64,000 bases of DNA, taken from positions 9,448,497 to 9,512,496 of the forward strand of contig KK106981.1 in assembly GCA_000611775.1 (NCBI GenBank), read 5' to 3'. A program made the position numbers and the translations under genes. The notes under the pieces are model-generated. The model was not told the DNA's origin. It saw nothing but the letters and a program-made list of their open reading frames with translations, and ran no database searches. The stretch is from Umbilicaria muhlenbergii. Taxonomy: Eukaryota; Ascomycota; Lecanoromycetes; Umbilicariales; Umbilicariaceae. Positions 1 through 11,754 of the stretch are shown in pieces; position 1 is the first letter of the stretch, and every line of letters starts with the position of its first letter.

Positions 1-1189
1 GTGACGGTGACGACAAATGGACGGGCTGTTCCAATCTATCATTACTACCAGATACGGTAAGCAGTCACGCAACTGCGTTTACCGTCACACTACTGTAATT
101 CAAGTTCTAACCAACCCTTTACCGTAATAGGGCACCTTATACTTCCGCTAAGGTAGTTTCCCGTACATCTTGCGAGACGCATCAGAGCTAAGAGAGGTGG
201 CATTGAATAGCGCTTGGCTATCATGTTAGATTGGCTGATCAACGAGTTCTTAGATCAGTTACGTCCTCGATACCTGGGCCAAACCCACGGAGCGACTATG
301 ATTCGTAATGAAAAAGAAGACTGAGACAAGCGAATTCAATTACACCGCTGCCTCCATCCAAACCCCGGGCTTGCCCCTGGCGACTTTTCACCACTACTTC
401 TTGCTACCGCTTTATAGTTAGTCGCCGCCACCATATCAGGGTGAGCCAGTTAGCGAACATCACAACTATAGCAGTATTCCCACGGAACTGTTGAATAACT
501 CTATAACTAAATCATATGCATAGAAGTATTCAATTACAAAGACACAGAGTTCACCAAATTCTGCAGTTCAATAATCAAAAGTCTCTTGACATATGTTGTG
601 ATTGTGAAGTTATTCAGTTATTTGGTTTCATTTAATGTCGCGTTGAGCAAAGCTGGCCTGAGTAGGCTGTCACACAGCAACAAAGCGACAGATTTTCAGC
701 TAAAGTTTTCAATCTGTTAAGAGGTGCTGATTTGACTGTTCTCAGGTCATGAACATGTTTACAGAGTCATCTGCTCTCATTGTCACTCTTACTGCTGCTG
801 CCATCAACTTCTCTCTTACAAGTTTAGGATATGCAGGGTCGTCACAAGGCTTGAGACGATACCTACTTTGATTGGTAAAAAGTAGGGGTGAAAACTCGCC
901 TTAGGCAAAGCCATCCGAAGCCCGCCATGATCTTGAACTGAGCCTCAATCAGGAGCCTTGCGTACCATACTGCTCCTAAGATGCATCAATCATCTGGCCC
1001 GCAAGGCTGGTACATCTGGCTTACGACATTTGTACCGAGCTCTTCCGCCATATCGACCAATATCAACTAAGGGGAAAGGATCTGAAATAGAGCCCTCAAT
1101 GCCAGAATGCGGAGTATATCTAATACAGGGGAAGGTTAGGCTCGCTATAAAGTCATATCCTTTGTGTGCTTTAGACTGAATTATTTTAG
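1..1189. other. Intergenic, 5' side of the NLR gene
   Basis: No open frame here is supported as a gene. The NLR coding frame is open back to a stop at 1177 but has no ATG there, and a pyrimidine-rich acceptor ends at 1189. One or more short 5' exons of that gene must therefore lie in this stretch. I could not place them with certainty. Confidence 0.5.
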
Positions 1190-4100
1190 GCCTGAGCACA
1201 CCAAAGACACTGTCGTCACGGTCGGAGAACCGGTACGAGGACTACACAGTGGGATGGATCTGCGCAATCTCGACCGAGTACGTTGCCGCCTGCGAGCTGC
1301 TCGACGAAGAACATCCTCTACTGCCGAGTCAATCGCAGTACGATAACAACGCCTATACGCTCGGTCGAGTGGGAGACCACAATGTAGTTATTGCGACGCT
1401 GCCTAAAGGGGAACACGGAACCGTGTCTGCCGCAGCGGTCGCAAAAGACATGATACGCAGCTTTACGGGGGTCCGAATAGGCCTGATGGTCGGCATTGGA
1501 GGCGGGGCACCAACCGCAAAGCATGATATCCGTTTGGGTGACATTGTTGTAGGTTCACCTTCAGGTAGCACAGGTGGAGTGCTTCACTACGGCTTTGGCA
1601 AGGCGATCCAAGACGAAGAGTTTCAGGTGAAAGGATCACTGAATTCTCCGCCACCTGTACTTCTGACAGCGCTCTCAAAGCTCGAAGCTTCCCACGAACG
1701 CAAAGGGCACCAAATCGCAGAGTCGGTCTCGGCAATGATTGAAAGGAATCCCAGACTGAAGAAAAAATACGAGTGCCCTGGTATAGAAGAGGATCGACTG
1801 TTCGAAGCATCATACGTTCATGCTAATGGCGGTCAAGCGTGCAATACTGGCTGTGATTCAACGGCACCGCCACTAATCGATCGGAGGATGCGAGAAGCAG
1901 AGGAAGATAACCCAGCGGTCCATTACGGTCTAATTGCATCGGCGGATAGGCTAATGAAAGACGCAAAGATGCGTGATAAGCTTGCTAACGCACATGACGT
2001 GCTGTGTTTTGAAATGGAGGCAGCAGGATTGATGGATAACTTTCCGTGTGTGGTGATTCGTGGGATTTGCGACTACTCGGACACGCATAAAAATGATACA
2101 TGGCAAGGATATGCGGCAGCAGTGGCAGCGTCGTATGCTAAAGAGCTCCTGCACAGCATGCCTGGCCGGCAGGTTAATGAGACTAGACAGCTAGGTATTC
2201 TTATGGCCGCATACGATTGCAGGATTGGTAAGCTTATGTTATGCAGTTGGGTCTGTCAAATCTACCGAGCAAGATCGGCTGCTAGGCAAGCTATCTCGTG
2301 CGAATGACGCCGCCTTTGACTCGTATTCTCGCCAGCACGACCCTCAATGCCTTCCAGATACTCGAGTCGATCTCCTGCACCAGGTCCAAGACTGGAGTAC
2401 CAATCACGATCAACGCGTCTTCTGGCTGAATGGGATGGCTGGGACGGGGAAGTCAACGATGGCTCGTACCATTGCTCGAATACTCCACGACCAAGGGACC
2501 CTCGGCGCGAGTTTCTTCTTCTCTAGAGGCGCGGGCGACCTTGGTCACGCCGCGAGCTTCGTCGGAACCATAGCCCACCAACTAGCGGACATGTCAGCAT
2601 CGCTCAAACGATACATCTGTGAAGCAATAATGGCGCATCCCGGCATATCTTTGCAAGGTCTACGCAATCAGTGGAAAGAGCTTGTTATCCGGCCACTCTC
2701 AAGACTGGACGGCCAATTCACAACTCTGAACCTAGTGGTTGATGCCTTAGACGAATGCGAGCAAGAGGAGGATATAAAAGTAATCCTCCAGCTCTTCGTC
2801 GAGACGATTGAAGTGCTCCCTGTCAGTTTTGGAGTCTTCTTGACTAGTAGACCGGAGACGCCTGTTCGGCTTGGTTTCAGGTATACGTCCGAAATCATAC
2901 ACAGAGAGCTTATACTGCATGATGTCCCACGTCCAATTGTCGAACATGACATTATGCTTTTCTTGAAGCATGAGTTCAGTCAAATTAGGAAGGCACACAA
3001 CCTCCAGAACTGGCCAGACGAGGACAAGATCAGGCTGCTCGTCCAGGCATCAGATTGCTTATTCATCTATGCTGCGACTGTATGTCGCTTCGTTGCAGAT
3101 TCGAGATGGCTTCCGGAAGAGCGCCTTGATAATGTTCTCCAGGGCGAGTCCATTGGTTTACAATCCACTGCCAAACTTGACGGCATGTATATCCAGGTTT
3201 TGAAATATTCTTTGATGAAGAATCAGAGTGAGGAAGAGGTTATTGAGCTTGGTAAGCAGTTTAGAAACATAGTTGGTTCGCTTGTCGTTTTGTTTGATGT
3301 GCTTTCCACACATGCATTAGCAGATTTACTTGCTATCCCAGTCAGAAAGGTAAACGTCATATTGAGTACCTTGCACTCTCTGCTAAAGGTCTCAGAGGAG
3401 TCAAGTTTTCCAATACGACTGCTTCATCCTTCCTTCCGCGACTTCCTGCTCGATCGGAGGAGATGTCAAAATGACCACTTCTGGGTCGATCGAAACATCG
3501 TGGATAAGAATCTTACAACCAACTGCTTACAGCTACTTTTCGAGACTTTGAAACGAGATATCTGTGACGTGAGAATACCAGGAATTTCCATAAACGAGAT
3601 ACCAGGGGATGCAAAAGATCTTCATATCCCCAAACCTGTGCAGTATGCTTGTCGCTACTGGATCCTGCACCTAGAACGCCTTAACCGAGATCACCGGAAC
3701 GAAGCTGGCCTATGTGACAAAGGGCAGATCCGTGACTTTTTCGAAACACACTATCTCCATTGGCTTGAAGCATTGAGTCTGATGGGTAAAGTGTCTGAAG
3801 GTGTATTGATGATCCTGAAGCTTTTGCGTATGCTTGAGGTCGGATATGTCTCCCCACACTGTCGCAACCTAAATCACTGACGCAATCTATTCTCAGCCTG
3901 ATCAGTGTCCTTATCTCCATCACCTAGTTCAAGACGCAAAGCGATTCATCCTCAGCAACAGAGCGATTATCGAGAAGGCGCCATTGCAAATATATGCATC
4001 TGCCCTTGTGTTCAGCCCAAACAAAAGCTTAGTACGGAAGTGCTACTTGGATCAATTTCCAACCTGGATAGCAAGATATCCACAAGTGGACGACGAATGG

Positions 4101-6215
4101 ACCCCTTGTCTACAGACGCTTGAGGGCCACACAGATGTGGTCACAGCTGTAGCTTTCTCTCGTGAAGGCACGCTGCTGGCGTCAGCCTCATGCGATAATA
4201 CAGTAAGGCTTTGGGATCCGGAAACAGGGATGCTGCGTAGCACGCTTGAAGGTCATACAGATTGGATTCAAACAATTGCGTTCTCCCATAACAGCATGCT
4301 GCTGGCGTCAGGATCAGATGATTTCACAATTCGAATCTGGAATCCAACAACAGGAGCGCTACGCAGCATGCTCAAAGGACATTTGGACAAAGTTCAAGCT
4401 GTAGTGTTTTCACATGAAGACACACAGCTAGCGTCAAGTTCATTTGATGGGACAGTTAAGCTCTGGGATCCAATGAATGGAACATTGCTTAACACGCTTA
4501 AAGGTCATGTTGGAAGAATCAACGCGTTGGCATTCTCACACAACAGTATGCAAATAGCGTCAGGCGCAGATGATCACGTTATACAGCTTTGGGATTCAGC
4601 AACTGGAGCACTACAAAATACACTTCAAGGCCATACAAAATCTGTTATGAAAGTGATATTTTCACATGATAATACACAATTAGCATCAAGCTCATGTGAT
4701 TGGACAGTACGGCTTTGGAACATGACCACAGGGCAGCTACGCAGTACATTTGAAAATAGCACTCATGCGTTGGCATTCTCCCGCGATGGCACGCAGCTGG
4801 CATCAGGCTCGCGCAATCATGTAGTACAAATTTGGGATTTGACTACATTAGCGCTACGCAGCTCGCTTGAGGGCCACACACAAAAGGTTCAATGTGTGTC
4901 GTTCTCACATAACAGCGCACTGCTGGCGTCAGGATCAAGCGATAGAACGATACGACTGTGGAATACAGTAACAGGGACGCTACATAGTCTTCTCAGTGGT
5001 CATATAGGTTATGTTGGTACCATGGAATTCTCACACGATAGCACGCAGCTGGCTTCAGGCTCAACTGATAAAACGGTGCGGCTCTGGGATCTTGCAAAAA
5101 GGACGTTACGCGGCAACATGCTTGCAGGCCGTACAGATCATTTTGGAAGAATAACATTATCACCTGACTGCACACAGCTGGCGTCAGAGACATATGGTTG
5201 TCCGGTTCAGTTGCGGCTTTGGGATGTGGCAACCGGGGCACTGCAAAACACGCTTGAAGGTCATATTGGCTTGAGTATCACGTCGACTTTTTCACATGAC
5301 GGCACTCGGCTGGCGTCATCCTCGATCCTTCGCGTGGTGGATCTCTTGCGAGACCAACCGATATTGCTACAGGATCCAGCAACAGGAGCACTGCTAAACA
5401 CGCTTGAGGGCCATACAGATTCTGTCAGGTCAATAGCATTTTCGCCAGATAATACACAGCTGGCATCAGGCTCAGAGGATAAAACAATACGGCTGTGGGA
5501 TTCAGTGACTGGAGCCCTGCGCAATACGCTTCAGGGCCATGAAGATCGAGTGACGCAAGTAACATTCTCACGTGATGGCACGCAGTTAGCGTCAAGTTCA
5601 TTTGATGGGACAGTTAAGCTCTGGGATCCGTTAAAGGGAGCACTGCGTACATTCAATGGCCATACTCGTTACGTCCATGTGGTTACATTCTCGCATGACG
5701 GTATGCAGCTGGCATCGGGCTCAGGTGACAAGACAGTACGAATATGGAGACTTGTTGCGGAGCCGCCATGTTCATGTTATGTGCTTGAAGGCCATTCAGG
5801 TTGTGTCACAGCCATAGCGTTCTCGCATAGTGGTACGCAGCTTGCGTCATATTCAGAAGATAACACAGTGCGGGTCTGGGACCTAACAATGAGGACGACC
5901 CTCCAGACCTTCGAAGTTTTAGGTGTCACTAAGCTATCTTTCTCTGCTGACGACGCATTTGTTCAGACGAACTGTGGTCAGATACAACTTACAAATACTT
6001 CCAATCATCAGAGCCAATTATTACTTAACAAGCGTTGGGTATTGAACAACGACTTCTTAATCCAGGATACCTGTAAGATGCTCTGGATTCCGCGAGACTT
6101 TCGACCTGATAGACCTGATGTCATGGACTCTAATGGCCATTTATTTGTGTTGGGCCTCGGATCACATCGCATAGTCTTCATCGGTGTTGACCCAGATTTT
6201 GTGCAGATGCGATAG
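1190..6215 (+). CDS. NLR-like STAND protein: PNP-NACHT-WD40
   Basis: This is a fungal NOD-like receptor candidate of the HET-E/HET-D/NWD class, about 1,630 residues over at least three exons. The N-terminal nucleoside-phosphorylase-like domain (about 1230-2160) opens with DYTVGWICAIS and contains GLMVGIGGGAP and CFEMEAAG. The NACHT domain follows (about 2400-3300), with Walker A GMAGTGKST and Walker B LVVDALDEC. Fourteen WD40 repeats run from 4119 to about 5910. Introns fitted by phase are 2195-2246 and 3839-3896; the second has a CTGAC branch site. The start is unresolved because the first exon lies upstream of 1190. In characterised relatives the WD repeats sense a ligand and the NACHT domain oligomerises, in heterokaryon incompatibility or defence; that role is inferred here. 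No frame break is seen after splicing. Third positions are less C/G-rich than in the core genes to the right. Confidence 0.9.
4119..5910 (+). repeat. Fourteen tandem WD40 repeats, about 126 nt each
   Basis: Each unit encodes about 42 residues of the form LEGHTxxVxxxxFSxDxTQLASGSxDxTVRLWDxxTGxL. Eleven units fit the consensus closely. Unit 6 lacks the GH pair and is shorter, unit 9 has GR instead of GH, and unit 10 carries extra residues in its second half. Units 3 and 12 share an identical 43-nt block at 4429-4471 and 5587-5629, which suggests exchange between repeats. Fourteen units would make two seven-bladed propellers. Confidence 0.9.
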
Positions 6216-7941
6216 TTGGGATGATGATTTGGACAGGAAATTGAGACCAATGCAGCCAGGTGGTGCAACTATATAAGATGCGTTTCTGTATACCAATACA
6301 ACATTACTGCGTGCTTAAAGAACCGCTTTATATAGCTCCAGAGAAGGAAGGAAACGGCGGAAGCAATGAATCGACGAGCGCTTGATGGACACGGGACAGT
6401 GGTCAATGATCATGCATTATGGGGTGTTGTTCGCAAACACATGAGTTGGTTGGCTACGTGTCCGATGTTCAAGGTGATCTAGGCATCTCTTGTCAATCTC
6501 TGGAGATAAAGTCGTCTCGCTATAAGTCAATCAGGTAGATCTTTTTCGCAACCACTCGTGGCGAAGACTTCAGACAACATGCGTGAAGACATAGGCGGAA
6601 ATCCTCCGGAGTCGAGCAGTCGAGGCTCATCGTCGTTGATGGAGAGGGTGGGGAAGTCCTGGGGAGGGCGAGGAGGCTCATCGGAGGAGGAGGACAGGCT
6701 GGGAAGTCCTGAGGAGGGTGGGAAGTCCTGAGAAGGGTTAAGAGGCTTAGAAGAAGAGAAGGAGCGCTGCTCAGCTGATGAAAAAGGGGTTAACAGGGTG
6801 CAAAGGTGGCTGGACAGCGAGAGGAAGGGTTCTCTGGGGGTGGACAGAGGAAGAGGTCCCTCAGGAGAGGAAGAGGAGGATTAATCAAAGGTAAAAGCCT
6901 TGCTAACCTCCACAGAGAAGAAGAGGTTCTGGAAGCTGTCATTGCTGTCATCACAGCTGTCGTCTCTGTTGTTACCGTCATTGCTGTTTTTGATGTCTTT
7001 CAGAGATAGACACCTCTAGTTTCACTGCTGTAAGTAAGTCACCGAATTGCAGTAGTGAAATCAGAAAAACATCTTTCACATTATACATCAAATCTCATTA
7101 TGGAGATGATGAGCAAGCCATGATTTACCCTGATATAAGTGCAGAAGCTAGTGTTAGACTATAATGTCCCTTACTAGAAAAGGAAGTATAGTCAAGGTAT
7201 GTGGCAGCGTGAGATATAGACGTGTATAGGGTATATAGTCCTAACTATATAGAACTAATAACTAAGGAGCGGAAGGGGGAGCGGCGCAGAGTTTTATTGT
7301 GTGCGCCGCCAAGTCGCTTAGGAAGCGCTAGCCCAGATGTGTTACTATATCGTGACAGCTAGCCATATATGAAAAATCTTGTCGTGATAAGAATTGTCTC
7401 AAGACAAGCTGTGCTCAGTTTGCTGAGTAACTGTGAAGGATAATCTTGCGCAAGAAGTGACCTTGTGAGGCTTTCTTCATACTGCCGGCTCAGCTCAAGG
7501 AGAGAACTACAAAGTAGCAACACTTTTTCAGTATATTTATTTGACTAGATCTGCTGTGAAGCTCAGAATTCTTTCACTGCTCATTAAAAAGACTTAATTT
7601 AAGATTTTGCTGCTAGTGGCCTTACAGTAGCACTGTGCAGATCTTCTTTGTAGTGTATTTTAACCAGCAATGAAATCAATATCATAAATCTTTTTAGAAC
7701 TTATGTTTGACATTATGTGCTATCTTTCACAGACTCATCTCAGGTTAATTAAGATGCATAATTCCAAAAAGATAAAGATGACGGAGGGTCAACTCGGTCT
7801 AAAATTAGTTAGCAGAGGTCATTCCAGTCAATCGTGCCGCAGAGATAATTCTAAATTTTCAAGGTTTCAATTCACAACTTACAAGAATCCTATCATTCAA
7901 GAGACCTTCCAGACATCTCTCAACTCAGCATCCTTCTTACT
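6216..7941. other. Intergenic with short G-rich repeats
   Basis: No gene is supported. At 6650-6745 there are three imperfect copies of a G-rich unit around gggaagtcctgaggagggt. From about 7020 to 7900 the sequence is A/T-rich with no long conserved frame. A weak LTR-like segment at 7165-7357 is discussed among the rejected items. Confidence 0.5.
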
Positions 7942-8535
7942 ATGCCTTTCATCTTACTTCAGTTTTTTTTGTTCGTCATCCCGATCACCGTAGCCACACC
8001 CAGTAGCCTCAACATCACCGCCATCTCCGCCAAGAACGGCGTATCGACCCTAGAATGCTGGCAGCTATCCTCCCCATTTGTGGAGTCAAGTCAGGCTGGT
8101 GTCTCCGGCGCGACATTCGCGCAGTTGGGCCGGACGGGAAACACGAGCTACGCCATCATTCCCGCGCGATTTGACGGAGGCTTGCACCGTGCGCCCGTCG
8201 TTCAGTAAGGGTTCCTTTCCTCGACTCTTGGTTGAACAGGGCCCGAAAATTGCTTCGTTAGCTAAAGAGTGCTTTCTCACAGATACGTTGTGTTCCTCTC
8301 CGGCCAAGCTGAAGTGTCATTGCCGAATTCGACGCAAGAGGCTACGATTCATGGCGGCAAGGAGGGGTTGATCATTGCGGCTGATACGGCTGACGTTAGC
8401 GCTCAGGGGCATATCACGAAGTACCCGAGCGAGAAAGAGACAACAGCTGTGCAGATACCGACGGCGGATGGGAAGGTGCCACCGCATATTGTACTATATC
8501 AGGGGCCGTGTAAACCCAGAGACTGGAACACTTAA
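7942..8535 (+). CDS. Small secreted cupin-like protein
   Basis: A two-exon gene of 171 residues: exons 7942-8204 and 8283-8535, with a 78-nt intron (gtaagg to cacag, GCTAA branch). Residues 1-19 form a clear signal peptide (MPFILLQFFLFVIPITVAT). The mature part contains SAKNGVSTLECWQL, PARFDGGLHRAP, YVVFLSGQAEVSLP and a C-terminal IVLYQGPC. This pattern matches a family of small secreted fungal proteins with a cupin-like half-barrel that I recall from many ascomycetes; none has a firm function to my knowledge. Two or three cysteines remain after cleavage. The join restores the expected VVQ-YVVF continuity. Confidence 0.8.
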
Positions 8536-8859
8536 TATCTTGAGTCTAGAGGTCAGCCATTGGACTCTTGTGTGCCTGATCACTATTTTTAATCATCTTT
8601 ACTACTTAAAAGTTAATATTATTAAATGATATATGATCTGTCAGATTTAATATAAATAACTAATTGATCTGTGACTACCTCCGTTGACTGGGCTGCTTTA
8701 CTCTGAGAATCATGAGATGCAACCGGAACAGAGTCGAGAGATAGCCGAGATCTGGCGCAACGGGCCGCGCCGCGTCTCAGCATCATCCTCCACCCACGCC
8801 GCCACGCACCCGTTGGAGATGTCTGCACTTCGTCTGATGTAACAAGAGCAGCGCTAACA
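8536..8859. other. Intergenic
   Basis: An A/T-rich stretch after the secreted protein, then the probable promoter and 5' UTR of the next gene. I see no specific elements. Confidence 0.5.
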
Positions 8860-9366
8860 ATGACAGCCATAATCTACATCCTCTACAACGCCAACGCCTC
8901 TATCCTCGGGAAAGTGCAGTACGCCTACCGCAAGCTCACGGCTCCCCCCACAGACTCGCCATGCGCCGCCTGTGATCTGACACACGGGGGATTGCGACTG
9001 ACCGAAACACCGAGATGGTCGAGCACCAAGAAGCGGATAGGAGCGGAGGTGCAGCAACTGCACAAGGACGAGGCTGATCGCACGGTTCGTGGACACTCCG
9101 GCTGCATGTCTGGAGCGAATCGCGCTATGAATGATGCTGACGATGGTCCTTCGCAGATCCTCGATTTTGTCCGCGAGCAACATACCACATATCCTCTAGT
9201 ACTTGGGCGAGAGACGCCTCAAGACGAATTGAAGATGATAATGACCACGAACGAGCTGGCTGCGTGCAGCAAAGACCACGATCTTTTCCTGCAGTCCTTG
9301 GCAAAGAATGCGGCAGCGGCGGGTATCCACATCGACATAAAGCCTGCGGGAGGTTCGAGCCTGTAG
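8860..9366 (+). CDS. Conserved small protein, IYxLYNAxxS family, function unknown
   Basis: A single-exon gene of 168 residues starting at ATG 8860. It opens with IYILYNANASILGKVQYAYR and continues with a CAACDLTHGG motif, then AEVQQLHKDE and a C-terminal segment with YPLVLGRETPQDELKMIM. From memory this layout (YNA near the start, then CxxCxLTxG, then LHxDE) also occurs in small uncharacterised bacterial proteins, so the family probably spans kingdoms. There is no signal peptide or membrane segment, so it should be cytosolic. The two cysteines could bind metal or act in redox chemistry, but nothing in the sequence settles that. Confidence 0.7.
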   Translation: MTAIIYILYNANASILGKVQYAYRKLTAPPTDSPCAACDLTHGGLRLTETPRWSSTKKRIGAEVQQLHKDEADRTVRGHSGCMSGANRAMNDADDGPSQILDFVREQHTTYPLVLGRETPQDELKMIMTTNELAACSKDHDLFLQSLAKNAAAAGIHIDIKPAGGSSL

Positions 9367-9496
9367 ATTGCGGTTGGGGTCAGCGGTGCTTGTAGATGGC
9401 CGTCATTTAGACCATGGCATGGAAGGCCAGATCCAGTAGTCTCAGTAGGGTGTTTCGACATCTAGACCCAATCCAGAGACTGCCGTTAATCCGTAC

Positions 9497-10129
9497 TCAA
9501 TCCAACCGCCTCAGCACCGGTACCAGATACGAAACCCTCTGCACGACACCCACCGCAACCGCCGCACTCATGCCCCAACACAGCAAAGTGATATATTGCG
9601 GCCAGATTAGCATAGCCGTAAAGATCATACCACTTTCAAACCCTTCAATCAACGCCGGTCGCATCGTCACACTAGTCAGCTCCTTCCTATCGCGCTTCGC
9701 CGCCACGGCCGCGATGTAGAAGAGCACGAAATTGTTGATATGGAAGCTAGCCTCCACCATCGCGACAGCCCTCCAATCGACTGTACTCGGTCCATATAAG
9801 CTTGTATCTTCGCCGTGCGCCACAGCGATGGGTAGTAAAGAGTAGATAACAAAGTCCCCTAGAAGATCTAAGAAGCCTCCCAACTCCGTAGCAGCTTTTC
9901 GCTCCCGTGCCAGCGAGCCATCAAGCCCGTCTAGCGCACGGTTGGCGAGCCAGAAGACAAGTGGCCATGTTCTTGAAGCGGGCGCGTCGAAAGCAGCTGT
10001 GAAGCAGGCCAGAAGTCCGGAAATAAATGCTACGAGGGTGATGGTGTTAGGGGTGATCCAATCCGGGAGAAGGTGGCAGATGAGTTTGGTGTAGTTGTCT
10101 TTCCATTGGCGGAGAGCGATGTCGTACAT
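9497..10129 (-). CDS. CDP-alcohol phosphatidyltransferase family enzyme
   Basis: A single-exon gene of 210 residues. It carries the complete family signature DGx2ARx8Gx3Dx3D at residues 70-92 (DG-SL-AR...G...D...D), which holds the catalytic and metal-binding aspartates that transfer a phosphatidyl or phospho-alcohol group from a CDP-alcohol. Several hydrophobic helices flank the motif, as expected for this integral membrane family of the ER or mitochondria. It is short, like phosphatidylglycerophosphate or inositol-phosphate synthases, but the substrate cannot be told from sequence alone. It is convergent with the small gene at 8860-9366. Confidence 0.88.
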   Translation of the reverse strand: MYDIALRQWKDNYTKLICHLLPDWITPNTITLVAFISGLLACFTAAFDAPASRTWPLVFWLANRALDGLDGSLARERKAATELGGFLDLLGDFVIYSLLPIAVAHGEDTSLYGPSTVDWRAVAMVEASFHINNFVLFYIAAVAAKRDRKELTSVTMRPALIEGFESGMIFTAMLIWPQYITLLCWGMSAAVAVGVVQRVSYLVPVLRRLD

Positions 10130-10342
10130 TGGAACGATCTAATCCAGAGATCGTAACATAGACATCAGCGCAATGAAGGATGAAAGAAAGTAAGGTAGAG
10201 GCGTAGAAGCCTTGAACGATTTTCTCAGTGATGGCGGGTAATAATTGCTAATTCCGGTGGATAAAGTATAGATTAAATGATGGATGATAAAAGCATAAAT
10301 GCTCGTCTAATTCGCCACACCTCCTCTCCGCCTCCTCCGCCT

Positions 10343-11754
10343 CTACCAAAAGGTCCAGGCTTTCGCTCTCTGATACCATCCTTTCTGCTGGCCTTTCCAA
10401 CCCACCCATCGGGCCCACGTCCGCATCGTTTGCGCACAATCCACCCCGAATTCCCAAAGCAAGCCTTCATCTTCTACCTCGTGCCCGAAGTTCGGTGATT
10501 CCTCCTCGGTAGTCTCGTTGGGCTTTCCCGCCGTCGTGCTCGGGAAGCCGCGTGGTCCATCTTCCTCGTTCCGGCCATTCTGCGCCAGCGCGAACAACTC
10601 GACCTCTCCTTCATCCGCGTCGAGATATTTGACGCAGAGTAAGCGTCGGTGGGCATACCTCTCCCCGTACCTGTTTGTCCGGCCTGGCTGGGTTGTGAAA
10701 CGCAAGCGGGCAGGAATGCGCATGGCGTTGGGATGATCTTTCTTTTCCTCGTCCCCGCTCATGTTGATCGTGATTTCCATTGCGCCGGGGATGTACCTGG
10801 CGAACCGGAAATCCCACTTGCATAGGTCGGTGCTCACCAACTGGGGGTCGTAGCGCATGCGTCCCCGTATCCCGGCGGGGTTACTAAAGGGTTCCGTCCC
10901 GGACATGCGGAATGCGATTCCTCCATAGTCGAGGGCGAGCGGGATGTGCCCGTGGCCGGTTCGCCAAATCCATCTCCACGTTCCCATTAGGTCTTTCACT
11001 TGGGGAGCGACGCTCTCCATTTCCTGTGAAGAAGTCATGTCAGCACGAGTCGTCTTTTGTACTCCTAGGGATGGAGGTTTGGTATACATACCGCGCCCTC
11101 GTTTATCACATGGTTGTCATCGACCCATTTCATTACCTCTGGGTTATCAAGCAAGTTTAACCCTGCCCCATTTTTGTTACCTCCCTCTGTGTCGTCACTT
11201 CCATCGGTGTCCGAATCAGAGTCGTCGGGAGAGCTTTCCTCGACATTCTTCTGAGGCCCTTTCTTTTTGCGTGTGGGCCCTCCCTTCCCGCTTGATGAAC
11301 CTCCCGATGCATTCTTGGAAGATCCTGTCTCAGCCGAGGTAGACCGCTGCCGTTCCTTTTCTTTTCCTTTGCCCTTGGTAGTCGATCCTTTGTCGCTGTT
11401 GTCGCTAACATCGCTCTCGGCCTCAGAGCCCTCTTGGGAGTGTTTCGCGGTGTTCAAAGGCCATTTCTTCCTGCGGCTCGACGCCCCCGGACCGCCTGAT
11501 TTGTTGGTTTTGGCAGCCTTGGATGGTTTTTTGGCGGCTGGACTGGACCGCTTACGTTTCGACGACGTTCCCTTGGGGGCTGACTTGGGCTGCTGGTTAC
11601 CTCCTGACGGCCCTGCAGCCTTACTTGTAGTTGTGCTTGGGTCGTTGCTCGCAGTTGTGTTCGGGGCGTTGCTAGCAGCGTTGCTTGCGGCTTGCCTTGC
11701 AGCTTCGGCTTCCCTTGCAGCCTTAGTAGCTGAACGTGTTACTCTCCCCGACAT
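10343..11754 (-). CDS. Basic low-complexity nuclear-type protein, unknown function
   Basis: A two-exon gene of 447 residues. Exon 1 (11754-11092) and exon 2 (11023-10343) join in phase 0 across a 68-nt intron (gtatgt to cacag). The first 220 residues are disordered and rich in Ala, Ser, Lys and Gly. They include a nuclear-localisation-like cluster (KRKRSSPAAKKPSKAAK) and acidic serine runs (DDSDSDTDGSDD). The second half is more ordered, with WRWIWRTGHGHIPLALDYGG and RFARYIPGAMEITINMSGDE. I do not recognise a family. The gene sits beside the mobile-element zone, so a lineage-specific origin is possible. Confidence 0.65.

Noticed and set aside
7165-7357. A 193-bp stretch with TGTCCC start and GTGACA end, resembling a solo LTR
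   Set aside because: The termini are only weakly inverted, no target duplication is seen, no second copy is in the window, and no primer site follows.
8629-9188. Minus-strand open frames overlapping the small conserved gene
   Set aside because: They are antisense shadows. The plus-strand frame has an ATG, conserved motifs and a sensible length.
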